Below are positions 13,101 to 24,322 of a stretch of 64,000 bases of DNA, in pieces. The notes beneath the pieces were generated by a model, which saw nothing but the letters and a program-made list of their open reading frames with translations, did not search any database and was not told the origin of the DNA. A program made the translations under genes and the position numbers. The stretch is from assembly GCA_030762895.1 (NCBI GenBank), contig CM061069.1:103495923-103559922 (forward strand), written 5' to 3'. Origin of the DNA: Sophora flavescens (lineage: Eukaryota; Streptophyta; Magnoliopsida; Fabales; Fabaceae). Positions within the stretch are counted from its first letter, which is position 1; every line of letters begins with the position of its first letter.

Positions 13101-14184
13101 AACGATGATGGGTCATAAGCTTTTGAGAGCTTTGACAAATAAAGATTGAACACAAAGAAAACGACGAGAACAAAGTGTTTTTCTTGCATGCATTTTGGCA
13201 GACGTGCCTACGAGGTTAATCATGATATCTTGGTGATATTCATGTCTCGACGTATTTGTTAATCATGGTATCTTTATGATATTCCTGAAATCGACGTGTT
13301 CATTGTGCCTTTGGGCAATCGACGTACAATGAAATTCATTGTGCTCAAGGCAATCGACGTACAATGAAATCAGGGTATTTTATGATATCCATGTAATCGA
13401 CGTATTCATTGTGCCTTTGGGCAATCAACGTACAATGGAATCATGGTATCTTATGATATTCATGAAATCGACGTGTTCATTGTGCCCTTGGCAATCGACG
13501 TACAATGAAAAAAATCGATGTGCCTCTTTTGGCAATCGAGCCTGATCAGCTCATTTTAAATGACGTTGGGGATCTCCGGAGATTAGGTATGAATGTTTAG
13601 ATGATGTTTTGAAGTGTTCATGCATAGTTTTCCAATGTTGATGTTTGGGGTGTGAAACCCACTGATAAACTTTATGTTATAATGTGGATTGCTTATGTTG
13701 AAATGTTTATGTATATGTATATGTGTCTTCTTTTGTGTGAGCATTTAGTTATTTTGTTAAATCCATATATTAGCGTCTTACCCTTACAAACATATCAGAG
13801 CTGCACAAGGGATGAGATCTCTACAAAAGGAGAAGGCTGTCTAGTTTGAGATATGCTGTGCTGCTCAGGTTGACGGTAGTGTCAGTTAGATACGACCAGC
13901 TTAGGTTATATTGAGTTATGTTATGTTTTGAGAGTCACTAAACTGATAATGATCTAGATGTGAAAATATATGAGGCAGTATAGTTGTATAACTTATATAC
14001 AATATGTAATGATGTGTGGTTTGATTTTGTTGTTGTTGTCTTGAGGATTAAGAAGAAAAATTTTATCACCATATTTTGAAAATATGAACGTTGAGAAAAC
14101 ATTATTTTCCGAAAGTAACCAGTAAATAAAGTTTTATTTCTGCAAACGGGTAACCATGTGATGACCCGAGTTTAGGGTGTCACA
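10184..14184 (+). repeat. T1 3' LTR (4001 bp)
   Basis: It is nearly identical to 3780-7781, with the same tandem array at about 13208-13545 and the same ends. It is followed at once by the TGACT duplication (14185-14189). Confidence 0.93.
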
Positions 14185-14189
14185 TGACT

Positions 14190-14318
14190 TCATACAGTAA
14201 AACAACACAATAAAATGATTTTAATTTAAATAAAATCATCCTCCGGATTTTATCAAAAATAAACACATTAAAGCATGTATTTACTGATAAAGAAGCATAC
14301 GAAAAACAGGGTGTTACA
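14190..14318 (-). mobile_element. Remaining 5' end of the T0 LTR
   Basis: It continues the T0 LTR after the T1 insertion and ends GGGTGTTACA. On the minus strand this is TGTAACACCC, a standard LTR start. Confidence 0.7.
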
Positions 14319-14460
14319 CGTTACATGTCACTCGTCTAAATTTCTGTTATCTAAAGTTCTGCTTGTTGTGCCTGCAAAAACTATTTTCAAAGTTTCCAAA
14401 AAAGTTGTTAAACACAATTCAACTCCCCTTCTTGTGTTAACTTTGGTTATTTCACTCAGC
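14319..14460. other. Unassigned stretch between T0 and a truncated LTR
   Basis: It contains 'cacaattcaactccccttcttgtg', a phrase reminiscent of sequence near Ty1/copia elements, but has no boundary or domain to support a call. A small open frame at 14275-14523 crosses two repeat boundaries and is not a credible gene. Confidence 0.3.
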
Positions 14461-16000
14461 AGTCAGCCGCGTCTCGCTGACGCTAAGTGGAGCAAGACCG
14501 TGCTCAAGTCTCATAGTTTATAAATAGGAAAAGTACACAAGGGTTTTATGTACAATCCTTATTTTGGTTTCTCTGCCTCCCAAAACAACAGAAACCTCTC
14601 TTCCTCTTTTCTTCCTTTGAACCCTCCCTAGTTGTTGGAAACCTTGCGACGTTTGGGAGAGGAACGTGTGCGTTAGTGTCTTGTAAGGTAAGCCGGTTAT
14701 TCCCCTTCTATTTCCTTTTCTCTTTTTGATTTGGGAACTAATGGGTTAACCCTATTTGTGATGACCAAGGCTAGGGTCGTTCGTCGAGCCGTTCAAGGGA
14801 ACCAGTTTAGGAGCGTCTTCAGTTTAACGGGAGTTCTTCATACCACATATGGGGAGAAGGAATAGTATGAGTATGTAGGCTTGGGGTAGCGTAAGACGAA
14901 GGTTTCCCATAACCATTTATGTTTGATAACGTGTTGTATGCCTATATCCCTATTTGCTATTTAATGTTAACTGTTTATGGTAAGGTTGGCATGATTGTTA
15001 TTGATGATAATGTTGTTTGCCATAACATGTAAATTGATGATGTACGAGTATATCATTATAATGATGATATCATGATGTTATTGGCTGATGGATGGATGTT
15101 GTGAACGTTATGAGATCAATGCGTTAAATCTGTCAAACAATGTTAAGGGAGGTGGTTCCCCTTATTCATAAGACTGAGCCGTAGTAATGAGAGGTGAGGT
15201 TATTGTTGATGGTTCTTGGCTAGACCCTAGGGATTAATCTTTGAGCGGTTAGGGACAATTAATGAATTGAGTCTAAAGGATTAATTCCCCTTTAATTTGT
15301 AAGACGTGAATATTAATTCAATATTAACGAAACTGATGAGTTATGGATTAGAAGAGCCTTAGGATTGAATCTGAGAATGTCCCCAAACAAGTGACAATAG
15401 GGTCTGTGACCCTTCTGCCAAGAACAGCAGGGCACGCACTTGAGCACGCCCATGCTCAACAGGGAGCACACCCGTGCTCCCATTCAAACCCAGAATTGGG
15501 TGTGCTGCCTAAGCATGCCCGTGCTCAACGATCGATGACCGTGCTTGATCGAGAGAGCAAAGACGATCGGTGTCTTTGAAGGGTGAGCATGTCGTTGCTC
15601 ACCTGTGCAGAACAAAAAACAGAATGGTGCAGAAGAAGGGGTTTCACCCCAAATGCTCTAAAAGGCTTAATAAAATACCAACGGAATATGAAGACAAAAA
15701 TCAAGTGATAAGATTGTTGTACCTTGGCAGCCTACTGGCCAAGGTGGCCTTGATGCATGATGGTCAAGGTGGTAATCTCTAGTGCTTAATGACTAGAGTG
15801 TTAATGACGATATGGTACCTTGGTAGCCTAGTGGCCAAGGGGGTCTTGATACTTGTTGATCAAGGTGGTAATCTTTAGTTAGGATTTACAGTTTTCAGTA
15901 GTTACTTAGTTTGTTCAATTTGTATCCGAGACTTTTTTACGGATTGGTTATACCAGCTCTGTGTGTGACATCGGGATTGGGATTTGTTTATCTTATGTTC
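14461..16000 (+). mobile_element. Truncated forward LTR of the G family
   Basis: It matches the order of blocks in the G-family LTRs elsewhere: TATA box, 'accacatatggggagaagg' followed by 'gtagcgtaagacgaagg', the GCACGCCCGTGCTC-type palindromes (15420-15560), 'ccttggcagcctactggccaagg', and 'ataccagctctg...gacatcggg'. It lacks both ends, stopping near 16000 without TGTCACA. It has no coding capacity. Confidence 0.65.
14519..14526 (+). promoter_or_regulatory. TATA box of the truncated G-family LTR
   Basis: TATAAATA lies just downstream of a GC-rich segment containing 'gagcaagaccgtgctc' (about 14490-14505). That matches the palindrome-then-TATA layout seen in the other LTRs of this window. Confidence 0.6.
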
Positions 16001-16057
16001 AGGTCCTCTATCATGTCCTATATCTTTTTCTGACTTTGCTCCTCCGCACTCCTGGTT
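16001..16057 (-). pseudogene. Gag remnant: end of a CCHC zinc knuckle
   Basis: On the minus strand this piece starts with NQEC and then charged residues. It supplies the final Cys of the second CCHC knuckle whose first three ligands lie on the other side of the solo LTR, at about 32550-32580. The shared TSD GATGT joins the two sides. Beyond about 16000 it runs into LTR sequence, so only some 19 codons survive. Confidence 0.6.
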
Positions 16058-17137
16058 GATGTTGTAACACTCTGAATTTCACCCTACGTTAATAAATGTT
16101 AATATGTGTTAAACTTAGCTTATATATGTTTATATATGGTTTTTATACTTGTTCTTGATGTCTAAGTTCATGTTTGGGGAGGTTTCGCCTTAGAAAGGTT
16201 CAATCATTTTAGAGTCCCAATAACCTATTTCACCGTTTTGCCCATATCTTGAGTTCTAGATGTCCGATTGGGGTGATCTTTGATGCGTTGGAAAGATAAG
16301 AGAATTATCTACAAGTATTATTACTTGTGTTTTTACCAAATTCTGCTTTGTCAACCTCTAACTGCGAGTATCTGTTCGCCCGCGAACCTAACAGACAGTT
16401 TTTGGAACACTCGGGTCGCCCTGGGAAAAGTGGTTCGCCCTGTGAATCGACATGCATCTGAAACTTGCTTTTGGGCTTCTAAACAGTCCCTATGACCCAA
16501 ACTCATATATATACTATTAGACTCGACCTAAAGCAAGTTTACACGACCCCAACACTCAGAAAACTGTATCCCTCCTTCCTCTTTGAATCCTTATGGTTTT
16601 TCTTCGTAAAACTCTCTCTAGGGAACCCATTCTTGCACCGTTCTTCACCGCTTCTTGATAGGATAATATTGTTATGAATAGGGGTTCGTTGTGCTTGCTG
16701 TTTGGGACTTTAGAAAATGTAAAAATCGTGCACCTTGTCCCTTGTGTTCTTTCTCTAAAGTTCTGATCTTTTCCTTTTGATTTCTTGATCTTAGAGTTGA
16801 CCCAAAGTGTCTCTTTGTCGTTCTTGAGGTTGTAGACAAGCACTAGTGAGACGGGATGCTAGTGGATCTTCTTTCTCTCTTTTGATCAGAATCTTCATAC
16901 CAGGTATAGGGAGAAGGGCTAGTATAAACATGTAGTCTATGGGGGTAGCATAAGATGAAGGGTTAACCCATGACCCTGGTGTTTGATTAAATGACTATAT
17001 GACTGTTTTCTTGATAACATCTTTATATTTTCCTATTTGATATCTGTATGTTTATTTGTTTATGTTTAGCATGTTTAGACTTGTTACTATGATGATGATG
17101 TTGATATGTTTGATGAATGCCATGAGTGAATGTTCAT

Positions 17138-17167
17138 CACTAGTGCAGAAAAGGGATTTAACGTCGG
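17138..17167 (+). repeat. CACTA 5' terminal inverted repeat
   Basis: The 30 bp start CACTAGTGCAGAAAAGGG and end AACGTCGG. They mirror 27655-27684 with a single mismatch. Confidence 0.95.
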
Positions 17168-17495
17168 AGATTTAACATCGGTTTCTTTATAACCGATGTC
17201 TAAAACGAGGCAGTGACATTTTTGAAATTCATCTGAAAACTTTTAACATCAGTTTCTTAAATAACCGATTTTAAAACATTTTGACATCGTTTATTTTTTT
17301 AAATCGGTGTCAAAAAATAAAAGAAAAAATGAATTTTGAAATTAAATGGAAAACTTTTAACATCGGTTCAATAATTAACCGATGTCGTAACTATTTAACA
17401 TCGGTTTGTTTTAAAAACCGATGTGGAAAATTGAAAAAAAAATCATAATAAACTAGTAATAACTTTAGACATCGGTTTTTTGATTAACCGATGTT
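17168..17495. repeat. CACTA 5' subterminal hairpin repeats
   Basis: At least five units pair ACATCGGTT with AACCGATGT over short AT-rich loops (for example around 17370-17390, 17398-17423 and 17469-17492). Such subterminal motifs are where the companion DNA-binding protein of CACTA elements is known to bind. Confidence 0.85.
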
Positions 17496-17538
17496 TATAT
17501 TTTTGGCATAATATAATCAGTTCACTCCTTCTCTAATT

Positions 17539-18060
17539 GTGCGCTACTCAAAGATTTCGAACCCTACCCCCTGTCCTCTTCCACTCTCTGTACTTTCGTC
17601 CACCATTTGCCATTCGTCCAGCTTCAAATGCTGCCGCTCTCCGCCACTAAACCCTTGCCGTACGACCACTGCTACTCCAGCCATCGCGCTCCCTCTCATC
17701 TCCCGCCTAACCACACAACAGCGTGAGGTAGTTGGAGGTACAAAGAGGAGATTTGGGTTTGAACTGGGAAATGAAGGGTTGGTGATTTGGGTTTGAATTG
17801 GGAAATGAAGGAATGGTGATTAGGGTTTTCCATTTTGCTCAATTTGTCACCACCGCCGCCGCTGCTAATTTCTCACTACCTCCGATACGTATATTTCTCA
17901 CCCTCTCTTCTTCTGTTCTTTTTCTTTAACATGTCTCGGGTGTACAAATCCTATGCAATCACTTGCATGAGCAATTGTTTGTACAAATATATATTTTTTA
18001 TTTTATTTTATATGAAAAAAGGCATTTTTATTCTATGTAAAATTTAAGCTACTTATATTT
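17539..18060. other. Unassigned CACTA interior, possibly captured 5' leader
   Basis: It is pyrimidine-rich with serine/proline-rich open frames, a CCGCCGCCGCTGC run near 17850, and a tandem duplication of about 40 bp ('gatttgggtttgaa-tgggaaatgaagg', about 17748-17825). It resembles a plant 5' leader or transit-peptide region more than transposon sequence. I cannot match it to a gene, though an origin with the AAE exon downstream is possible. Confidence 0.35.
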
Positions 18061-18476
18061 ATCGTCCTCATATTTGAGAGTGGAGAAGATTGTGCCGAAT
18101 TTTCCTCTCAACTAGTAGTGGTTAGTGATAGCAGATGTATAACAAAGGGAGACCACACCTTCTTCTAATCCTAAACAGGCTGATCACCTTCATTAGGCCT
18201 TGATCTTTTCTTTTTGATATAAATATTTGATTGTCTTCCAAACTTGAAAATTGAGGCAAGGGCTTATAAAGGGGTCACTAACAGGTGCTTTGTAAGTAAT
18301 CTTCAGATGAAGAATTCTATTTTGTCATGAAAATGATGTACCAACAACCTTCATAATGGTCATAGCAGTCCTAAAGTGTTGCTCGCTTATGAGTTATGAG
18401 TTCACATCACATCCATGTCAAGTGAACTAATTGACATATGCTGGATCAAGTTGTGACATTTACATTCTTGCTTCAG

Positions 18477-18636
18477 AATCCTTCAGCTACAAATAAAGTC
18501 TTAGATGGGGATGGCTGACTGAATGTCGGTGATTTAGGTTGGATTGTTCCCAATCATTCAACTGGGAGGAGTCGTCATTCTGGCGGTGTAATTGTTGTTA
18601 AAGGCCGTGCTAAAGACACCATTGTGCTTTCAATAG
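18477..18636 (+). pseudogene. Captured exon of a plastid acyl-activating enzyme (AAE15/AAE16-like)
   Basis: After a good splice acceptor (tgcttcag) the frame reads NPSATNKVLDGDG, a stop, LNVGDLGWIVPNHSTGRS, then GGVIVVKGRAKDTIVLS before a GT donor. This matches the C-terminal adenylation core of plant long-chain acyl-ACP synthetases of the AAE15/AAE16 type, including the GD-GW motif and the GR-KDTIVLS hinge. Codon TGA at about 18516 stands where the family has Trp. The exon keeps both splice-site dinucleotides, suggesting capture of genomic DNA rather than a cDNA. No other exons of the gene are evident in 17500-19700. It is a Pack-CACTA type capture and not a functional enzyme. Confidence 0.8.
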
Positions 18637-19044
18637 GTAGAACATAATTTTGTCCATGTCTTCGAATCATGGAAATGATGTTTCCTCCCTCTTTAGTCTT
18701 TATCTCTCTGCATTATACTTCTTTTAATTCATTTATTTATGGATGTGAATAATAGATACTGCAATTAAAAGTATTCTTGGCATTTGTGACAGAACAGATT
18801 CAAGGCACACTTCTTTATATTGATAAATTTATTATATTTTATTTTATTTTTTTCTTATTTTGTGAATATTTATGTTAATAATGTTTGTTAGATCTTAGCA
18901 ATTTGTAAGAGATGTGAATAACTTAAGTTCATAAAACATATATCTATTATATAATTATAGATATAAGTCTTTGTTTTCTCATCGTTGTGGTTCATTCATT
19001 TTTGTGTACCATTTAACTTTTGGCTTTGTTCAATTAGCTTTAGA

Positions 19045-19045
19045 T

Positions 19046-19109
<64 letters not shown>

Positions 19110-19110
19110 T
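19045..19110. repeat. (CTTT)n microsatellite
   Basis: About 16 uninterrupted CTTT units lie in the non-coding interior of the CACTA element. The surrounding 18640-19700 is AT-rich, with no gene seen. Confidence 0.98.
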
Positions 19111-21247
19111 CATGGTTTCTTGATTATTTGACACTTAGGATTTCGTTTCCCCATTTGTGTGTTCTTCCCACACCCGGTAAGCTTTCTCCTCTCTATTATT
19201 CTATTTTGATTTTTGTTTGATTTAACTTATGGATTGGAGTGTTTTATTATTTTTTTAGTGTTAATTAATTAGTAAAACCTTAGTTTACCGTTTGAGATTC
19301 AATATTAATGAGCATACGTGTACTTGTTTAAGGTACCACTCATTGTATTGAATCTTGAATTGTCCATGTTGGACGGTTCGGGGTAAAACTTTTTCTTCAT
19401 TTGGTTAAAATAGCTATTCATTGATTCTCATATGTTATATACTTTATGAAAGTTCGGTCTGATTCATTTCCTTTCGTTCTCCGAGTGCATACTTTATCAT
19501 GGTGTTTTTCACGACGTTCAAGTCGTGTATGCCGGAGACTGATTAGAAATGTTGTCGAAATTTCGTCAAGTATGATCATGAGCGTTAAGGACTAACTGTT
19601 AACCGAATATTAAAAAAGTTTCTTCTCGAATGGGATAGGGCCATACCCTGTCATAAGAAGTAGTGGATGAAGATCTTAGACCAAGTACGAAGTTATTTTT
19701 GTAGTCATGGATCGCGGTTGGATGAATGCTAGACGGACAAGTGATGAGTATGAGAATGGAGTGGAAGATTTTCTACAATTTGTAAAAACAAATGCTCCTG
19801 TTAGTAGTGACGGAAGGTTTTATTGTCCTTGTGTTAACTATTTGAATGATAGATGACTAGAAGCTGAGGAGATATGAGAGCATCTTATTTGTTAGGGGAT
19901 TTGCAAGAGTTATACAATATGGATATGTCATGGTGAATCGTTAGACAGGTCAAGGGTGTCGCATAGAGAGGAAGTTGATGACGTAGATATGGACGATGGA
20001 CTAGAGGACATGATCTGTGATATTGGGCAAGAGTCTTTTCAGCGAGCACATGTGTATGATACTTTGTGCAGTGATGCGGAATTGGCTTTGTATCCGGGGT
20101 GCACTAATTTCACACGGTTGTCAGCGGTGTTATGATTGTTCAATGTGAAGGAGAGAAATAGGTGGAGAGATCAAAGCTTTACTGAATTACGTGAGTTGTT
20201 GAAAGACACGCTTTCAGAAGGTAATACATTGCCGTCCCAAAACTATGAGGTGAAGAAGATATTGTGTCCGATGGGTATGGAGTACAAGAAAATACACGCA
20301 TGCCCCAATGATTGCATATTGTACAGGAAAGAGTTTGAAGAGATGCACGAGTGCCCCAGGTATGGGGTATCACACTACAAAGTGAAGGATGGTGATTCTA
20401 GTTGTGATGCGGTCACCAAGGGTCCTCCTGCGAAGGTGTTATGGTATCTTCCAATAATTTTGTGGTTCAAGCGATTGTTTGCTAATGTAAATGATGCAAA
20501 GAACATTAAATGGCATGCAGATGAGAGGAAATGTGATGGATAACTTCGTCATCTGACTGATTCTTTGCAATGGAAGAGAATTGATAGTTTGTTTTCGGAT
20601 TTCGGCAATGAGCCCAGAAACCTCAGGCTTGGACTTGCTACCGATGGAATGAATCCATATGGAAACTTAAGTAGTATTCATAATTCATGTCCTGTTCTCC
20701 TAGTAATTTACAACCTATCTCCTTAGTTGTGCATGAAGCGCAAATACATTATGTTAAGTATGATGATTTCGGGTCAAAAACAGCAAGGAAATGATATTGA
20801 TGTTTATCTGAGTCCCTTGATTGAAGACTTAAGAATGTTGTGGGATGAAGGCGTTGATGTGATTGACGGGTATTGCCATGAGACTTTCAAAATGCGTGCC
20901 ATGTTATTTTGCACCATCAATGACTTTCCAGCTTACAGGATCCTGTGCGGGTATAGTGTTAAGGGGCATAAAGCATGTCCAATCACCCTTATCGTAGATT
21001 GAGAAAAGCTTTCAATGGACTTCCGAAGAATGAAATTGCTCCGGTGGCCTTGGATGGAGAGTAAGTTTATGAACTTGTGAAGGACATTAATGTTATCTAT
21101 GGGAAGACCCAAAAGAGGGCTATTGAGAAGAACATATGGAAGGAGGTCGATCTTCTTTGATCTTCCATACTGGTGCAAGCTTGATGTAAGACATTGTATT
21201 GATGTGATACATGTGGAGAAAAATGTGTGTGATAGTTTAATCGGAAC

Positions 21248-22588
21248 ATTGAAAAGGTCTCTATCCCTTTGTTTGATAGCGAGGACCACTTAGTTTGGAC
21301 TCACTCAAGCTCGGGTAGCCTATCTTTCATGGAAGCTTTTCTGTTTTAGAACCCTCAACAGCAGGGTCTTCCATGGGCAAAGACAGTCTAGAACAGTGCC
21401 ATTCCACCTTGTAGGTCCTTTCTTGCTTGGAGATTCCTGCATAGTAGGCTTCCCACAGATGAAAACCTCAAAGCAAGAGGTTGCATTACTGTCTCCATTT
21501 GTAGTCTGTGTGGTAGAACTGAGGAAACTACTCAACATTTGTTCTTGTCCTGCGCCTATGCAGCTCAGCTTTGGAGTTGGCTTAGTGCCTTGCTTGGTTG
21601 CACTATATATACTTCCTCCCCCTCTGCCATTCTTGAAGTCTGCAATAGAAATTGGAGTGTCCAGTTGAAAGATACAGTTGCTGCAGCTGTGATTAATGTC
21701 CTATGGGCAATCTGGACCTGCAGGAACAAAGTCTGATTCGAGAATGCTTCTCTTCCTTTTCAGCAAGTTGTCAACATGATCATAGGGTTTGTTTCTTTAA
21801 CAGGTAACCTATCAAAAGGAACATCCTGCTCTGCCATGGAGGAGCTATCTATCCTCAAGTCTTTCAAAGTGATTGGTCATCCAGGCAAAGCTCCAAAAAT
21901 ACTGGAGGTATTTTGGAATCCTCCTTTGGTTTCTTGGGATAAGTGCAACACAGATGGTGCTTCTACAGGGTCTCTAGGAGAAGCGGCTGGTGGGGGGATT
22001 TTTAGAGACTATAGAGGACATCTTATTGGTTGTTTTGCTACTTACTTGGGTATCTCTTCCCCTCTTCATGCAGAATTGGTAGCTGCTATGCAAGCTATTG
22101 AGATTGCTTTTAGGAATGGCTGGCATAGGCTTTGGTTAGAATGTGACTCAATGTTAGTAATCTTGGCATTTAACTCTATTCATACTGTTCCTTGGACCTT
22201 GAGGAATAGATTGAGGAACTGTCTGCAAATCACCAGCAATATGCTATTCAGGGTCACTCATGTATATAGAGAGGGCAACGGTTGTGCTAATAAATTAGCC
22301 AACTATGGAATCACCTCCCAAAGTATCTCTTGGTGGTGCTATGTCCCTAGTTTTATTCATGAGGATTTTAGTCATGACAGACTAGGTCTTCCCAGTTATA
22401 GATTTGCTTGATTCTTTGATTTTCATGGGTATTGGTCCTTGTCCCCCCATGATTTTGTATTCTTTTTTCTTTCATTTGGAATAAATTTCTGGGGTGCTGC
22501 AAGTGATTGGTAGAGTTGGAGGTGCCAACCTAGTTGGGATGTCCCTCTCTATGGTGATGCCTTTGCACTCCTAGTCTTATAAAAAAAA
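21248..22588 (+). mobile_element. 5'-truncated LINE (zf-RVT plus RNase H) inside TNP2
   Basis: A poly-A tail (22581-22589) and a 13-14 bp target duplication GTTTAATCGGAAC (21235-21247 and 22590-22602) define a LINE insertion. Only the 3' end survives: a zinc-binding reverse-transcriptase-associated domain (FLAWRFLHSRLPT, CSLCGRTEETTQHLFLSC, about 21410-21560) and a plant LINE RNase H (21940-22340). The RNase H keeps CNTDGAS, HAELVAAMQAI and ECDS, but the last catalytic position reads CANKLA where CADKLA is usual. The frame 21776-22411 is open for 211 codons and earlier parts contain stops. Truncation of the 5' end is typical of target-primed insertion. Confidence 0.9.
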
Positions 22589-22698
22589 AGTTTAATCGGA
22601 ACGCTTCTCCACATTTAGGGCAAGACAAAATATGGTGTGAGTGTTCGTCTGGATCTAGTTGCGATGGGTATACGAGAGCAGTTAGCTCCACATAAAGT

Positions 22699-22716
22699 GG
22701 GGGGGGGGGGGGGGGG
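22699..22716. repeat. Poly-G run of 18 bases
   Basis: An uninterrupted G18 lies within the TNP2 coding remnant, right after the GIREQLAPHK codons. Long G runs are rare in plant DNA and prone to slippage and sequencing error. Confidence 0.9.
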
Positions 22717-24322
22717 TAACTAAGACTTATTTTCCCCAGCATGTCATACTTTATTGAAAAAAGAGAGAAGAAGTTTCTGTGAGTGTCTACGGGGTGTCAA
22801 AGTGCCACAGGGTTACTCTTCAAATGTCAAGAGACTTGTCTCAATGAAAGATCTCAAATTAGTTGGCTTAAAGTCTCATGATTGCCATGTCTTGATGCAA
22901 CAACTACTACCAGTGGCCATTTGTGACATCTTGCCTAAAAAGTCAGACATGCCATTACTAGGTTGTGCTTATTCTTCAATGCTATATGTAGCATGATCAT
23001 TGACACTCAAAAGTTCGATGACTTGGAAAATGAGGCAGCCATTAGCTTGTGTCAATTGGAGATATATTTTCCCCCTTCATTTTTTGACATCATGGTTCAT
23101 TTGATTGTTCATCTAGTGAAGGAGATTAGATTGTGTGGTCCCGTTTATTTAAGGTGGATATACCCGGTTGAGCGATACATGAAGATCTTGAAAGGGTATA
23201 TGAAGAATCCACTGTCCTGAAGGATCTATTATTGAAAGGTACGTTGCAGAAGAAGCTATTGAGTTTTGTACAGAGTACATGTCAAAAGCGGAACCTGTAG
23301 GGCTTCTGAAGTCTCGTCATGAAGGAAGATATGAAGGTAAGGGTACATGAGGTATTACTGTTAAGATCATGGATTGAGAGGAAGTGCTTCAAGCACATTT
23401 GTATATATTGAATAACACTGATGAGGTTGAACCATACTTATGTGAGCACAAAAGCATCATCAATGAAACTTACCCTCGCATGAATGAAAAATGGTGTTTG
23501 AACAAGCATAATAAGACTTTCTTGAACTAGTTTAAAGAAAAATTTTCAAAGGATGGTACTGCTTCTGATACATTAAAATAGCTAGCACAGGGGCCTAACT
23601 TTGATGTCATATGCTGGACTGGGTACGATATCAATAAGTTTTCCTTCTATACAAAGTTCGAGGATGACAAAAGTACGGTGCAAAACTGTGGGGTTATGGT
23701 CGTGGCTGAGTCCATGCATTTCTCTAGTTCAAAAGATACAAACCCTGCTATGGCATCCGTATCGTACTTTGGAATCATTAAAAAGATCTGGGAGGTCGAT
23801 TACACAAAATTTAGAGTGCCTGTTTTTAAATGTAAGTGGATCGATAGTAACAACGGTGTATAAACCGATGAGTTAGGATTCAAATAGGTGGGACCTTGAT
23901 AAGGTGGGTTATAAAGAAGAGCCTTTCATCATGGCATCCTAAGCAAAACAAGTGTTTTATATCCATGATCCTTCTAACAAAAGGTGGTCAGTGGTTCTCC
24001 AGGGAAAAAACATGTCTAATGGTAGTGAGGAAAATCAAGATTCAACTCTTGATATTTCCTATACTCCTTCTTTCTCATCACAGATGCCAATTATCAATGA
24101 GGAAAATGAAGTGGATGATGTAGATGCCACTCGTGATGATCATCAGGAAGGGTTATGGGAGAACCTTACTACTTGACCACAGTGTAAGTATAGTTTAAGT
24201 TATATATGTTTAAAGTCATATTATAAGTTATGTTTACATTGATATTTATAAGTTAAGTTATGTTTGATATTTATCCAGACATACTGACATTATGTATTTT
24301 TTTTTGGTCAAAACATGCATAC

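Larger units (their letters stand above)
3780..14184 (+). mobile_element. T1: complete Ty3/gypsy-like LTR retrotransposon with decayed interior
   Basis: Two direct LTRs (3780-7781, 10184-14184) begin TGTAACACCCC and end TGTCACA. They are flanked by the 5-bp duplication TGACT at 3775-3779 and 14185-14189, so both ends are exact. The primer binding site follows the first LTR and a short purine tract precedes the second. The interior is only about 2.4 kb, with remnants of reverse transcriptase and integrase and an FRGRNFF-like tail typical of gypsy chromoviruses (Tekay/Del group). The element cannot encode its own proteins. A hand count gives about 40 differences between the LTRs, near 1%, so insertion is recent. 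It lies inside the T0 LTR. Confidence 0.93.
19707..24176 (+). pseudogene. TNP2-type CACTA transposase, broken by stops and a LINE
   Basis: It starts with MDRGWMNARRTSDEYENGV and the CPCVNYL knuckle of the transposase-associated domain (about 19707-19850). The TNP2 core follows: CPMGMEYKKIHACPNDCILY and ECPRYGVSHYK (20260-20390), PPAKVLWYLPI (20430), and a DVIHVEKNVCDSL block ending at the LINE (21240). It resumes at 22590 with GIREQLAPH, then DCHVLMQQLLPVAI, FFDIMVHLIVHLV and YPVERYMK-LKGY of the DUF4218-like segment (22880-23200), and a DUF4216-like tail (23570-24000). In-frame stops occur from about 19852 onward, the LINE occupies 21248-22588, and an 18-base G run at 22699 disrupts the frame. 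Family members are cut-and-paste transposases acting on the TIRs; this one cannot be translated whole. Confidence 0.9.

Noticed and set aside
21776..22411. Stand-alone host RNase H gene
   Set aside because: It is the 3' domain of the truncated LINE, bounded by poly-A and target duplication, with the last catalytic Asp changed.
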